64,000 bases of DNA. It comes from Sulfurimonas hydrogeniphila (GTDB taxonomy: Bacteria > Campylobacterota > Campylobacteria > Campylobacterales > Sulfurimonadaceae). This document shows positions 1 through 7,027 of the stretch, in pieces. The stretch covers positions 434,001 to 498,000 of the forward strand of contig NZ_CP035534.1 in assembly GCF_009068765.1 (NCBI RefSeq). Direction: 5' to 3'. Below the pieces are notes generated by a model, which was not told the DNA's origin, did no database searches, and saw only the letters and a program-made list of their open reading frames with translations. A program made the position numbers and the translations under genes. How positions within the stretch are numbered: position 1 is the stretch's first letter; each line of letters begins with the position of its first letter.

Positions 1-72
1 TGGAGAGTGCATAAGAGTTATTTTATTCATGACTCTTTAATGATTCGTGCCGATAAGTGCGAGCTACAATAA
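1..72 (+). CDS. 3' end of an unidentified gene
   Basis: The first 23 codons of the window are open in frame 1 and end at a TAA at 70-72, just upstream of a good ribosome binding site for the next gene. The residues (ending RADKCELQ) are too few to assign a family. It is probably the C-terminus of a gene that starts outside the window, and the 21-bp gap to the next start suggests a shared transcript. Confidence 0.5.
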   Translation, partial: WRVHKSYFIHDSLMIRADKCELQ

Positions 73-93
73 AAAAAGAAGGAGAGAAGAGAA

Positions 94-456
94 ATGGTTG
101 GATTTGAGACAATGCTCTTTGATTATAATGAAGGATTAACACGCTTGGGTATTAATCACCCCTACATCACCGGTTTTGATTTTTTTATGAATATTATTCT
201 CACTGCAATTTTAATGTTTGGATTTGAAAAGACAGTTGTTGCAAGTGGCATATTTGATAAGTATGAAGATCATATAACACTCTTTACGATGAGTATAGTT
301 GTAGTGGGACCAATTGTTATAGGAATATATTTTCATGAATATACAGAAGTACTTCTATTTACAGTCTTTGTTCTTATTGTTCTTGCAGTAGCAATATTTG
401 ATATATTTGAAGATTTTAGAACCTATCTTGATGAGAAGTTTGGATGGCTTTTTTAA
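94..456 (+). CDS. small inner-membrane protein of unknown function
   Basis: A 120-residue protein. After a polar N-terminus of about 25 residues there are three hydrophobic segments, roughly residues 27-50, 62-78 and 85-105, then an acidic C-terminal tail (DIFEDFRTYLDEKFGW). This predicts a three-span inner-membrane protein. The start is supported by an AAGGAGAGA Shine-Dalgarno sequence 8 bases upstream. I do not recognise the family. It closely follows the preceding gene end, so it may be the last gene of an operon that enters the window from the left. Confidence 0.7.
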   Translation: MVGFETMLFDYNEGLTRLGINHPYITGFDFFMNIILTAILMFGFEKTVVASGIFDKYEDHITLFTMSIVVVGPIVIGIYFHEYTEVLLFTVFVLIVLAVAIFDIFEDFRTYLDEKFGWLF

Positions 457-514
457 AAAGGCAGGGCATGTTTATTTTTGAGTTTTTTGCTCATATCACA
501 CGAATTTATTAATT

Positions 515-545
515 GACAAAACTTGTCCATCTAATTTCCTATAAT
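515..545 (+). promoter_or_regulatory. shared island promoter, copy 1 (before repeat protein)
   Basis: GACAAAACTTGTCC at 515-528, an almost perfect dyad (GACAA/TTGTC), then 11 bp and TATAAT at 540-545. The start codon of the repeat protein is 30 bp beyond the -10 box. This is one of sixteen promoters in the window with this architecture. A normal sigma-70 -35 box would need 16-18 bp spacing; the TTGACA overlapping this element is 21 bp away, so the element is not simply a -35 box. Confidence 0.75.
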
Positions 546-574
546 CCTTACACTTCAAAAAAAGGAACAAGAAG

Positions 575-880
575 ATGAAAAAAATAATAATAGGTGCAGT
601 TTTGGCATCAACAATGGCATTGGCAGGTAGTTACACTTTAGCTCCAGATGGTAGTTATGTTAGCGGGGATACTGCAACTTTAGCTCCTGACGGCACATAT
701 GCAGGAGGTAATAGTGCAACACTAACTCCAAATGGTTCTTATGTAGGGGGTTCGAGCAGTACTATGACGCCAAATGGTAATTATGTAGGTGGATCAACAA
801 GCACTTTGGCCCCTGATGGCTCTTATGTTGGTGGTAATACTGCAACTTTGGCGCCTGACGGTTCTTATGTAGGGCAATGA
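575..880 (+). CDS. secreted 14-residue-repeat protein
   Basis: A 101-residue protein. Residues 1-18 form a signal peptide (MKKIIIGAVLASTMALAG) with a likely cleavage site after an alanine or glycine. The rest is six tandem 14-residue repeats with the pattern T-L/M-x-P-D/N-G-x-Y-V/A-x-G, the last one cut short at VGQ. There are no cysteines and little charge. Such regular Gly/Ser/Pro/Tyr repeats suggest an extracellular or periplasmic structural peptide; no enzyme motif is visible. It has a Shine-Dalgarno AAAGGAACAAG and lies behind copy 1 of the island promoter, so it appears to be a member of the same regulon although it lies at the edge of the island. Confidence 0.8.
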   Translation: MKKIIIGAVLASTMALAGSYTLAPDGSYVSGDTATLAPDGTYAGGNSATLTPNGSYVGGSSSTMTPNGNYVGGSTSTLAPDGSYVGGNTATLAPDGSYVGQ

Positions 881-885
881 TTTTT

Positions 886-908
886 AGCATAGCTTTTATT
901 GCTATGCT
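886..908. terminator. hairpin between convergent genes
   Basis: AGCATAGC (886-893) and GCTATGCT (901-908) form a perfect 8-bp stem with a 7-base loop, between the ends of two convergent genes (880 and 940). Neither side has the usual T-run directly after the stem, so termination activity is a guess from position. Confidence 0.4.
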
Positions 909-939
909 CATGTAAAAGTTCTTTGCATGCAAAAATAAG

Positions 940-2067
940 CTATCGTTGCGGCACCCAATTTTCTTTCACATCACCAAACTCTTCTTCTTTATCAGGATGC
1001 AGAAATTTTTTTACCATCTGCTCAATATATCTATCCATTTTTTGGTATTCCTGTGCAAACTCTTCATGTGAAATATACTTGACAAGAGGTTCTTGTTTGT
1101 AGCGATGGGTGATTATTTTCATCTGCTGTGCCTCTTGAATATACTCATCATGGCGGCTTATAACTTCAAAGCCTTCTTTTAACAGCTTTTTGTTGGGTAA
1201 TGTGTCAATTGTATATACTGTTTCTGAATATTTTATCTTGATATAACCACGGGAGATAAGCTTGTCTATAGATGCTGGAAGTACATCTAATTCCCTTTTT
1301 CCATAATCAAACTCTTTAAGTTTTGGTAAGTGACATAGATCTTCTCGTATCTCTGTAAGCGAATCACATATAAGCACTTCTAAGTTTTTTAGATTTGCTA
1401 TCTCTGATGGCAGTTGTTTTATTTTTGTATCACGCATAGTTAAATTTTTTAGATTTTTTAAACTACACAATGAGACTGGAAAATTTACAAAAGGGATTCT
1501 ACACAAACTTACCTCTTCAAGCTCCGGGAATTGTTTGATAAAATCTAATATACAAAGCCTTTTAAAAGACTGTATAATGAGCTTTTTAAGGTTATGCAGC
1601 GGTTTTTGCGATATTGGCAAAATCTCAAGGTCTAAGCAATTCTCTAAAACAAGCATTTCCAAACCTGGTATCTCTACAAGACAAAGCGGCAAAGATTTAA
1701 CATGGGTACAGGCAGCTATAACAAACTCTTTTAAATTTGTTAATTGTCCAATCTCTTCGGGAATCATTTTTAGTTTCAGTGAAATGAGCTTTAAACTCTG
1801 CAGCTTTTTCAATCTTGTAATTTCAAGAGGCAGAGCTTCCAATAGATAAACAGTATCTATAGTGAGATCTTTGAGGTTTTGCAGATACTCTATCTCTGGT
1901 GCTATAAAGCCGTCTAATTTTTTTGATGCTTCAAAGCTGATCTTTAAAGTTTCAAGTGAGAGCAGTTCCTCTTTACTCTTGCCTATGAGGTCATCTATTT
2001 TATACTCGTCTGCCCATGCTAAAAGCTTCTCTGTCCAAGTTTGTTCGTTGTGTGATGTCTCATTCAT
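940..2067 (-). CDS. leucine-rich repeat protein
   Basis: A 375-residue protein built largely of leucine-rich repeats. From about residue 40 to 290 it repeats a 22-24-residue unit of the type LxxLxxLxLxxxxLxxLPxxIxxLxNL (for example LEITRLKKLQSLKLISLKLK and IANLKNLEVLIC). There is no signal peptide, so it should be cytoplasmic. The C-terminal 90 residues are charged and end VKENWVPQR. LRR surfaces bind proteins; here the partner is most simply the ClpX-like ATPase whose gene overlaps this one by 8 bp upstream. Related LRRs occur at 4075-4647 and in the DnaB-like fusion at 33157. Its exact role is unknown. Confidence 0.8.
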   Translation of the reverse strand: MNETSHNEQTWTEKLLAWADEYKIDDLIGKSKEELLSLETLKISFEASKKLDGFIAPEIEYLQNLKDLTIDTVYLLEALPLEITRLKKLQSLKLISLKLKMIPEEIGQLTNLKEFVIAACTHVKSLPLCLVEIPGLEMLVLENCLDLEILPISQKPLHNLKKLIIQSFKRLCILDFIKQFPELEEVSLCRIPFVNFPVSLCSLKNLKNLTMRDTKIKQLPSEIANLKNLEVLICDSLTEIREDLCHLPKLKEFDYGKRELDVLPASIDKLISRGYIKIKYSETVYTIDTLPNKKLLKEGFEVISRHDEYIQEAQQMKIITHRYKQEPLVKYISHEEFAQEYQKMDRYIEQMVKKFLHPDKEEEFGDVKENWVPQR

Positions 2068-3175
2068 AAAATTGCTCTTTGTTGTATCTAATGGTATGTG
2101 TTGTGTTTCCAGGATTTGGCGCTAAAAAGAGTGCCTCTGCAAAAAGTTTTTTAAGAATTTGTCGAATGGAACGAACACCCAGATCACTTTTTGATGCATA
2201 CTCAGCTATTGCATGAATGACTTTATCCTCTATCTCAACATAATCTCCATGAAAATTGATTTTGTCAATAAACTCCTGAAGTGGTGATGCGGCACTTTGT
2301 GTTAAAATCTTGTAATAATCCTCTTGCGTGAGCGGATAGAGATTTACGATCGTATGCATTCTTCCAAGCAACTCCTTTGGCACATCTTCTTCATAAAGAT
2401 CTTCAAGGCTTACTCCTTTGCGTTTTTTATTGTTAGGGATATCATTGTTATGTAAAAATCCCATATTTTTGCCTGAACTGCTCTGCTCTTTTTTATCAAG
2501 TATCCATTGAAAGGCACCGCCTAAGATAAACTGCATTTTATGTGTAGAAAGTGCAGTGGCTTCACTGCCATTATGCAGGTCCTGTTTAGGAATATTTACT
2601 GTGGTACCCTCTATAAATCGTAAAAGCTGATGAGAAACTTCCGAACCGTATTCATCATTGTCCGGATGAAACAGTTTGTCCATCTCATCGAAAAAAACAA
2701 CACAATGCTCTGCTTTTTTTAAGTCATTTTCTGCTTTTTGCAGTATATCAGCCGCGAGTTTTCCTATATTGTACCCAACTATCCCTTCTGAAACCATGCT
2801 TGATGTATCTACATGTATATAGACAGTATCTATGAGTTTGCACGCTTCTTGCACTATAAAAGTTTTTCCTGATCCAGTCGGACCTATGAGCATAACAGGT
2901 CCACTGGAGTCTGTCCCGTTTGCATCAAGATAGTACATCTTTAGGCTATGGTAGTAGAGTGCTACAGCTATCTCTTTTTTTGCATCATCTTGTGCAATGA
3001 CAAGCTTGTTAAGATGTTGCAGTATAGATTCCGGAGTGTGTTGTATCACTTGACTTGTTGTTTGAGATGTTCTTATAATGGTAGTCCCTGGATTTTTTTT
3101 GGCATACTCTTGTGCAGAGAGCGGATTAGAAAAATAAATTGATTCGCCAACAACTTGAAAACACGCATTGTTCAT
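2060..3175 (-). CDS. ClpX-like AAA+ ATPase without zinc finger
   Basis: A protein of 372 residues from the chosen start at 3175, which has AGAGGGGC 5 bases upstream; an open frame continues to 3229 but runs into the promoter element. Walker A GPTGSGKT lies at about 98-105 and Walker B VVFFDEMDK at about 159-167. The flanking sequence (QDDAKKEIAVALYYH before Walker A, PKELLGRMHTIVNLYPL and LGVRSIRQILKKLF after it) is that of ClpX/HslU-type unfoldases. The N-terminal zinc-binding domain of ClpX is absent and replaced by about 60 unrelated residues. In this family ATP hydrolysis drives protein unfolding. The tight overlap with an LRR gene suggests an LRR-guided unfoldase or sensor; that is inference. 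Confidence 0.8.
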   Translation of the reverse strand: MNNACFQVVGESIYFSNPLSAQEYAKKNPGTTIIRTSQTTSQVIQHTPESILQHLNKLVIAQDDAKKEIAVALYYHSLKMYYLDANGTDSSGPVMLIGPTGSGKTFIVQEACKLIDTVYIHVDTSSMVSEGIVGYNIGKLAADILQKAENDLKKAEHCVVFFDEMDKLFHPDNDEYGSEVSHQLLRFIEGTTVNIPKQDLHNGSEATALSTHKMQFILGGAFQWILDKKEQSSSGKNMGFLHNNDIPNNKKRKGVSLEDLYEEDVPKELLGRMHTIVNLYPLTQEDYYKILTQSAASPLQEFIDKINFHGDYVEIEDKVIHAIAEYASKSDLGVRSIRQILKKLFAEALFLAPNPGNTTHTIRYNKEQFYE

Positions 3176-3204
3176 TCTTTGCCCCTCTGTCATAAATTCT
3201 AAAA

Positions 3205-3235
3205 AGTATAACAACAATAATGGACACATTATGTC
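3205..3235 (-). promoter_or_regulatory. shared island promoter, copy 2 (ClpX-like/LRR)
   Basis: Read on the minus strand: GACATAATGTGTCC (3222-3235, dyad GACA/TGTC), 11 bp, TATACT (3205-3210). The gene starts about 30 bp downstream at 3175. Confidence 0.75.
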
Positions 3236-3286
3236 TTTTTTGTTGATTTGAAATTTTTAGAATCAATAAAAGAGCTGATACAATAA

Positions 3287-3376
3287 CTATTTACAAATAG
3301 CATCCTTTATCGCATCATAGCTCTCAAGTGCAGCATCTCTGCCTACCTCTGTAACTGTGAATTTTTCCTTTTGCAT
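3287..3376 (-). CDS. 29-residue peptide resembling an FtsZ N-terminal fragment
   Basis: A short open frame with a clear AAAAGGA site 7 bases before its ATG, 13 bp after the preceding gene in a tight operon. The central stretch EVGRDAALESYDAIKDAI resembles the segment after the GAGANPEVG loop of FtsZ/tubulin proteins. A longer, clearer FtsZ-like remnant with the matching peptide EVGRASALESYEDIKEML lies at 35013-35208. It may be a decayed end of a tubulin-like gene, or a small retained peptide under its own ribosome binding site. Confidence 0.5.
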   Translation of the reverse strand: MQKEKFTVTEVGRDAALESYDAIKDAICK

Positions 3377-3389
3377 TGTTTTATTCCTT

Positions 3390-3746
3390 TTATTTTTCAA
3401 TAAGAAAAACGGTAATGCCATACTCTTTGGCAATGAGTTTTAATCGCTTTAAATAACGACGCTCTTTTTCTCTATTGATAATGAATCCTACTGCAGGTTT
3501 TTTCCCTGTCATTTTTGCATAGTAAAGTGACTGTCCTATGCTCTCTGCCCATTTTTTTGCAAAATCTACCTCTATGGCATACTCAGGTGTTAAACAATCA
3601 ACCCGTGTTCTGTCTTTGAGGGTGTATTCCATTATACCATCCATCTTCTTACAAAGCTTAGTTTGGTAGTAGCGCTCATGATGCACCTGTGTATCTGCAC
3701 AGCCAATAAACAACCATGAAAATATGACAACAGCTATAAGCTTCAT
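3390..3746 (-). CDS. lipoprotein with nuclease-like fold signature
   Basis: A 118-residue protein starting MKLIAVVIFSWLFIGC, a typical lipoprotein signal with the acylated cysteine at residue 16. The middle contains DCLTPEYAIEVDFAKKWAES followed by IGQSLYYAKMTGKKPAVGFI. The order D...EVDFA..W..(I)GQ..YY resembles a PD-(D/E)XK-type fold, as seen in small hypothetical proteins of mobile elements, although the catalytic ExK is ExD here, so activity is doubtful. The gene overlaps its upstream neighbour by 4 bp. A 15-base stretch of this gene recurs in a CRISPR spacer (see rejected items). Confidence 0.6.
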   Translation of the reverse strand: MKLIAVVIFSWLFIGCADTQVHHERYYQTKLCKKMDGIMEYTLKDRTRVDCLTPEYAIEVDFAKKWAESIGQSLYYAKMTGKKPAVGFIINREKERRYLKRLKLIAKEYGITVFLIEK

Positions 3747-4078
3747 ATTTTCTTCCTAAGTGAGAGTTGTTGGATCTTCTCCTCTAAAGCTTTTTCTTGC
3801 TGCTCTTTTTTATACTCTTTCCACTCCGTTTCAATCTCATTGATAAGTTCTCTTTTTATAGCGGCTGTTGCCACTACAACTTTTGGTGCATTCTTTATAG
3901 CACAACCGGTTGCACTGAGTGTAAGCTTTGTTAGTGATGCCCCAAAACGAAAGAGACTCTTGGCAACATCTCTTTTCTTTTTCTTCTCATCAACCATGTT
4001 TTCCAGGCACTTTGCAAAGTCTGAAAAAGTTCCTTCTGCTTTTGAAAGCAACACTTCGCAATCACTTCTGTTTTTCAT
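3743..4078 (-). CDS. hypothetical protein, operon member
   Basis: 111 residues, highly charged at both ends. A weakly hydrophobic, alanine-rich segment lies in the middle (about residues 45-75, LTLSATGCAIKNAPKVVVAT). The C-terminus is rich in Lys and Glu and likely a coiled coil (EWKEYKKEQQEKALEEKIQQ). No family is recognised. It overlaps both neighbours by 4 bp (ATGA type), so it is translationally coupled within the eight-gene operon read from the promoter at 5735-5765. Confidence 0.6.
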   Translation of the reverse strand: MKNRSDCEVLLSKAEGTFSDFAKCLENMVDEKKKKRDVAKSLFRFGASLTKLTLSATGCAIKNAPKVVVATAAIKRELINEIETEWKEYKKEQQEKALEEKIQQLSLRKKI

Positions 4079-4647
4079 GACAAATCTCCTATAAACGGGA
4101 ATGGTTCATCAAGCATCACACAACACTGCGTCTCTTTTCGCAGCCTTTGTATAAGGTCACTCTCATAAAGAGTTGTTTGTGTCATCTGAAGATAGAGCAG
4201 ATTTTTTAACTCCAACAACTCGTTAGGAAGCTCTTGTAAAACATGGAGGTTTCTGATATCTAAAATCTCTAATTTTTGAAGATTTTTGATATCTGCAGGA
4301 ATTTTCTCTATGGGATTGCCTCCTGCAATATGATTTCCGAGTGTGAGTTCTTTGAGATTACCCATGCTCCAAACCCACTGCGGAACTTCTTCTATATAGT
4401 TTCCAGCCAAATTGATATGTTCTAAAGTTGTGAGGTAGCTCAATGCAGATGGCATTTCTACTAGCAATGAGTAGCTTAAGTCCAACTCTTTGATGGTGTA
4501 TAAATCTTCAACGCCCCAAGCAATAATCCCTTTTTTTAACCAAAGGTCATATTGATATTTACTGCCGCCTTGAAGGGATCTTTCATAGAGTGCCTGATCA
4601 AGATCTTTGAAAAAATCGATTACTATTTCATATGATTTCGTTATCAT
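4075..4647 (-). CDS. short leucine-rich repeat protein
   Basis: 190 residues. After about 50 N-terminal residues there are four or five LRR units (for example LKELDLSYSLLVEMPSAL and LEHINLAGNYIEEVPQWV) with the bacterial IPxxI/LPxxL signature. It has no signal peptide. It overlaps the membrane protein gene upstream by 20 bp and the next gene by 4 bp. Beside small membrane proteins, an LRR could act as a sensing or scaffolding subunit; this is inference from operon position. It is a separate, shorter relative of the LRR protein at 940-2067. Confidence 0.7.
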   Translation of the reverse strand: MITKSYEIVIDFFKDLDQALYERSLQGGSKYQYDLWLKKGIIAWGVEDLYTIKELDLSYSLLVEMPSALSYLTTLEHINLAGNYIEEVPQWVWSMGNLKELTLGNHIAGGNPIEKIPADIKNLQKLEILDIRNLHVLQELPNELLELKNLLYLQMTQTTLYESDLIQRLRKETQCCVMLDEPFPFIGDLS

Positions 4648-4996
4648 GTTTTGCCTTTACATATTTTTCCATGATCTGTTCACTCTGCGTGAGTAACTTT
4701 TTCTTTGAGAGCAAATGCTCTTTTTTGGAATCGGTTTTTTCTTTTGAGAAAGGTTGTGAAGCCATAGTGAAAATCCGGATAATTTTTAAAACTATCAGCC
4801 ACAAAAGAGCAAATACAATTACCCATTTAATGAGCAACATAAAATATGCCACACTCTCCTGAGAGACACTTATGAGGTCATTCATAATCAGACTCACAAG
4901 GAGCAATACAACGCCATAAAGTATGAGCATGCCGATATGACTTTTTGCTTTTTTGTAAAAGTTCGCCAAATAGAGATATTTTAATATTCGTAACAT
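4628..4996 (-). CDS. two-span membrane protein, operon member
   Basis: 122 residues. Hydrophobic segments at roughly residues 20-40 (IGMLILYGVVLLLVSLIM) and 52-74 (FMLLIKWVIVFALLWLIVLK) give two membrane spans, followed by a basic cytoplasmic tail (KEKTDSKKEHLLSKKKLLTQ). The start codon follows the stop of the upstream gene by one base. I do not recognise the family. It could anchor the neighbouring LRR protein at the membrane. Confidence 0.65.
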   Translation of the reverse strand: MLRILKYLYLANFYKKAKSHIGMLILYGVVLLLVSLIMNDLISVSQESVAYFMLLIKWVIVFALLWLIVLKIIRIFTMASQPFSKEKTDSKKEHLLSKKKLLTQSEQIMEKYVKAKHDNEII

Positions 4997-4997
4997 C

Positions 4998-5243
4998 TCA
5001 CACCCCCGCTATCAATGAAATAGCCACAGCAAATGCAGCTCCCACACCAAAACCTTTGAGGGATGTCTGCATATCTTTTACCTGAGCTGCTACAAGTGTC
5101 TCTATATCCTCATCACTCACTTCATCAATCTCGATCCCTTTTTCTTGAAGCTTGTTTTCTACTTCCATATAGGCTTTTTCTCGCAGAAGTGTCTCTAAAC
5201 TCTTTTTCCCTTTGCTATAAAGTTTTTGTGTTTTTTCCAGCAT
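4998..5243 (-). CDS. small glycine-rich tail-anchored protein A
   Basis: 81 residues from the ATG at 5243, chosen because AAGGAG lies exactly six bases before it (a TTG two codons upstream would overlap the Shine-Dalgarno). The N-terminal 60 residues are charged and helical (MEVENKLQEKGIEIDEVSDE). The last 20 (FGVGAAFAVAISLIAGV) form a short glycine- and alanine-rich hydrophobic segment. It is a paralogue of the next gene at 5255-5479, with the same order of an acidic helix then G-rich hydrophobic end. A tail-anchored or pore-like peptide is possible. Confidence 0.65.
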   Translation of the reverse strand: MLEKTQKLYSKGKKSLETLLREKAYMEVENKLQEKGIEIDEVSDEDIETLVAAQVKDMQTSLKGFGVGAAFAVAISLIAGV

Positions 5244-5254
5244 TGCCAACTCCT

Positions 5255-5479
5255 TTATATACCAGTAACTAGGCTAATCAAAATTCCAATTCCAATCCCA
5301 GCACCCACTTTTTTGCTGTCACTTTTTAGAATTTTTATCTCATCGGCTATAAGCTCTTTAAACTCTTCTTCATCTAATAAAGTATAGTCAACTCCCTGCT
5401 TTTGAAGTTTTTTGATGATATTTTGGCGAGCAAACTTTTTGATTTCTTTGTCAAAGGTTTGTTTCGTTTGATTAAACAT
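5255..5479 (-). CDS. small glycine-rich tail-anchored protein B
   Basis: 74 residues from the ATG at 5479, which has AAGGAGA five bases before it; the longer open frame reading to 5590 lacks a site and overlaps the upstream gene. It has an N-terminal charged helix (FDKEIKKFARQNIIKKLQKQ), then LLDEEEFKELIADEIKIL, then the hydrophobic end VGAGIGIGILISLVTGI. It is clearly related to the 81-residue neighbour at 4998-5243, so this is a tandem duplication. It overlaps the stop of the upstream DUF4258-like gene by 8 bp. Confidence 0.65.
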   Translation of the reverse strand: MFNQTKQTFDKEIKKFARQNIIKKLQKQGVDYTLLDEEEFKELIADEIKILKSDSKKVGAGIGIGILISLVTGI

Positions 5480-5705
5480 GAGCTTCTCCTTTTGGAACAA
5501 TGGTGATGAGCGTATTTGCTCTATAGATTGCTTTGTAGTTTTCAAATCCGGGAAGAACAAATGGTTTTGCATAGGATGAAACCACAACATTTTGAAGCAG
5601 TTTTTCCAAGTATCTCATAGAAAAATTTACATCTCTGTATGTATAAGTGGATTTTCGCATGACTCTTTCTAAAAACCGTTGTGCTGCGTGTACTGTAACT
5701 TTCAT
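5472..5705 (-). CDS. small DUF4258-like protein, possible toxin
   Basis: 77 residues. The N-terminus MKVTVHAAQRFLERVM carries the H-x3-R...R arrangement seen in DUF4258 and related small RelE/BrnT-like folds. The rest is YRDVNFSMRYLEKLL, a conserved FVLPGFE and a C-terminal strand TLITIVPKGEA. A close paralogue is at 16316-16588. It is the first gene of the eight-gene operon and sits about 30 bp behind a copy of the shared island promoter. An RNase role would fit the fold guess but no catalytic evidence can be read. Confidence 0.6.
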   Translation of the reverse strand: MKVTVHAAQRFLERVMRKSTYTYRDVNFSMRYLEKLLQNVVVSSYAKPFVLPGFENYKAIYRANTLITIVPKGEAHV

Positions 5706-5734
5706 CTGCTATCCTTTTTGTTTTTGATAGTAGC

Positions 5735-5765
5735 AGTATATGAAATGTTATGGTCGTATTATGTC
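5735..5765 (-). promoter_or_regulatory. shared island promoter, copy 3 (eight-gene operon)
   Basis: Minus strand: GACATAATACGACC (5752-5765), 11 bp, TATACT (5735-5740). It reads into the operon 5705 to 3287. Confidence 0.7.
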
Positions 5766-5825
5766 TAGATAACCATTTTATTTCTAAGAAAATGTTTTTC
5801 ATATGTGAAGAGTAAAAATATAAAA

Positions 5826-5948
5826 TCAGTATTCAATTTTGAAGTTTTTTCTAGTGTAGATTTTTTTACTTTTTATAACTCTGCTAACAGGGTTAAAACC
5901 CCAAGTTATTCTTTTTTTTACTTTTGATATTTTTACTGTAGTTTTCAT
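5826..5948 (-). CDS. 40-residue basic protein
   Basis: A short gene beginning MKTTVKISKVKKRITWGF and ending IEY, with about 14 Lys/Arg residues. AGGGATAATTC precedes the ATG, and a copy of the shared promoter ends 27 bp upstream, so transcription and translation signals are both present. It has no hydrophobic segment. A small, very basic protein would bind nucleic acid or a partner protein; the function is unknown. It occupies most of the 334-bp gap between larger genes. Confidence 0.6.
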   Translation of the reverse strand: MKTTVKISKVKKRITWGFNPVSRVIKSKKIYTRKNFKIEY

Positions 5949-5974
5949 GAATTATCCCTATAAATATTTTAGAA

Positions 5975-6005
5975 ATGATATGAAATTATTTGGACTTATT
6001 TTGTC
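5975..6005 (-). promoter_or_regulatory. shared island promoter, copy 4 (40-residue protein)
   Basis: Minus strand: GACAAAATAAGTCC (5992-6005), 11 bp, TATCAT (5975-5980). About 40 bp around it is almost identical to copy 5 (8260-8299) and similar to copy 13 (35590-35628), so the whole promoter segment was duplicated. Confidence 0.75.
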
Positions 6006-6040
6006 TTAACATAAAGTTTTTACTTTAAGAATAAACATCA

Positions 6041-7027
6041 CTAATCAAATCCAGGTAACTTTCCATCTATAAAGGATTGTTTGTTTTTTATATCACCAAT
6101 AATTTTTTCTAAATTTTTATTTGTCAAAATCATAGTACTGCTATTCTCTTTTATTAACTGCCTGTTTAAATCAAACATAGGGTTGTTGTTGTCAATATTG
6201 TCATTATACATAACAGCACATGTAATATTGTATTTTTTTGCATCTCCCATGGCTAATCTAGCGCCACTGTCTAGTTTTTGATTATGTATGTTCCATCGAC
6301 TTGCTGAATCTTGTGCATAACTTGCAATTAAAATTATTGTATCGCAAAATAGAGCTTGTAATCTATCTCTTTCTTTGTATCTACTGCTTAATTCGTTTCT
6401 GCTTTTAAAATCTTCGTAATATTCAGAGATTAAAAGACCACCTTCTTCTAAAATTTCGTATGCCAAAGCTTTATTTTTTGCAGGTAGTATATTATTAAGA
6501 GGGCTTGGCAAAATTGCAATGGTTTTACCACCTTTTATAGCCTCTTGATGAGCAATACTATCACAACCAAAGGCTAATCCACTAACAATTGTAATATCAT
6601 GTTTTATAATTTCTTGAACTATTTTTCTTTCTCTTTGTTCAATTTCCTCGTCTGGATTAAGTAGTCCAATTACTGTTATATTGTTATTTTCAATATGTAG
6701 TAAATCAATATCACCTTTATAAAAGAGAAAAATTGGCTGTTCACTTTCTTTTACAGTTCCTCTGTATTTTGGAAAATTTTTATCTCCCATAGCTATTAAA
6801 CCATCACAGCTATCTTCTAAAGTTGACAGTTTTTTTAATATTTGATTTTTATTAAACTCAAAATCATCAATAGTAACTTCTTCCACTTGTTTTGATTTAG
6901 TATTTAATAATGAAACTATTGTCTCTACACTTTCCTTTCCTTTTAAATTTTTAACAATCCAAGCTCTACCGATACCTTTATATGTTATTGTTGTTAAGAT
7001 GTTTACTGCGTTTTGTGTATATATCAT
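6041..7027 (-). CDS. DprA-like Rossmann-fold protein
   Basis: 328 residues. The central region ITIVSGLAFGCDSIAHQEAI then KGGKTIAILPS is the DprA/Smf signature. ISEYYEDFKSR and a ...ERDRLQALF motif follow, as in DprA and the wider SLOG superfamily. The first 100 residues are not the usual DprA SAM domain. Classical DprA loads RecA on incoming DNA, but this copy lies in a defence island in one operon with a phosphoribosyltransferase and a HAD phosphatase. That suggests nucleotide-ligand sensing or processing rather than transformation. It overlaps the upstream gene by 4 bp. Confidence 0.8.
   Translation of the reverse strand: MIYTQNAVNILTTITYKGIGRAWIVKNLKGKESVETIVSLLNTKSKQVEEVTIDDFEFNKNQILKKLSTLEDSCDGLIAMGDKNFPKYRGTVKESEQPIFLFYKGDIDLLHIENNNITVIGLLNPDEEIEQRERKIVQEIIKHDITIVSGLAFGCDSIAHQEAIKGGKTIAILPSPLNNILPAKNKALAYEILEEGGLLISEYYEDFKSRNELSSRYKERDRLQALFCDTIILIASYAQDSASRWNIHNQKLDSGARLAMGDAKKYNITCAVMYNDNIDNNNPMFDLNRQLIKENSSTMILTNKNLEKIIGDIKNKQSFIDGKLPGFD

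Noticed and set aside
3176-3229. Upstream start for the ClpX-like protein (MCPLLLLYFLEF)
   Set aside because: This stretch contains the -10 box and part of the shared promoter element, so it cannot be in the main transcript.
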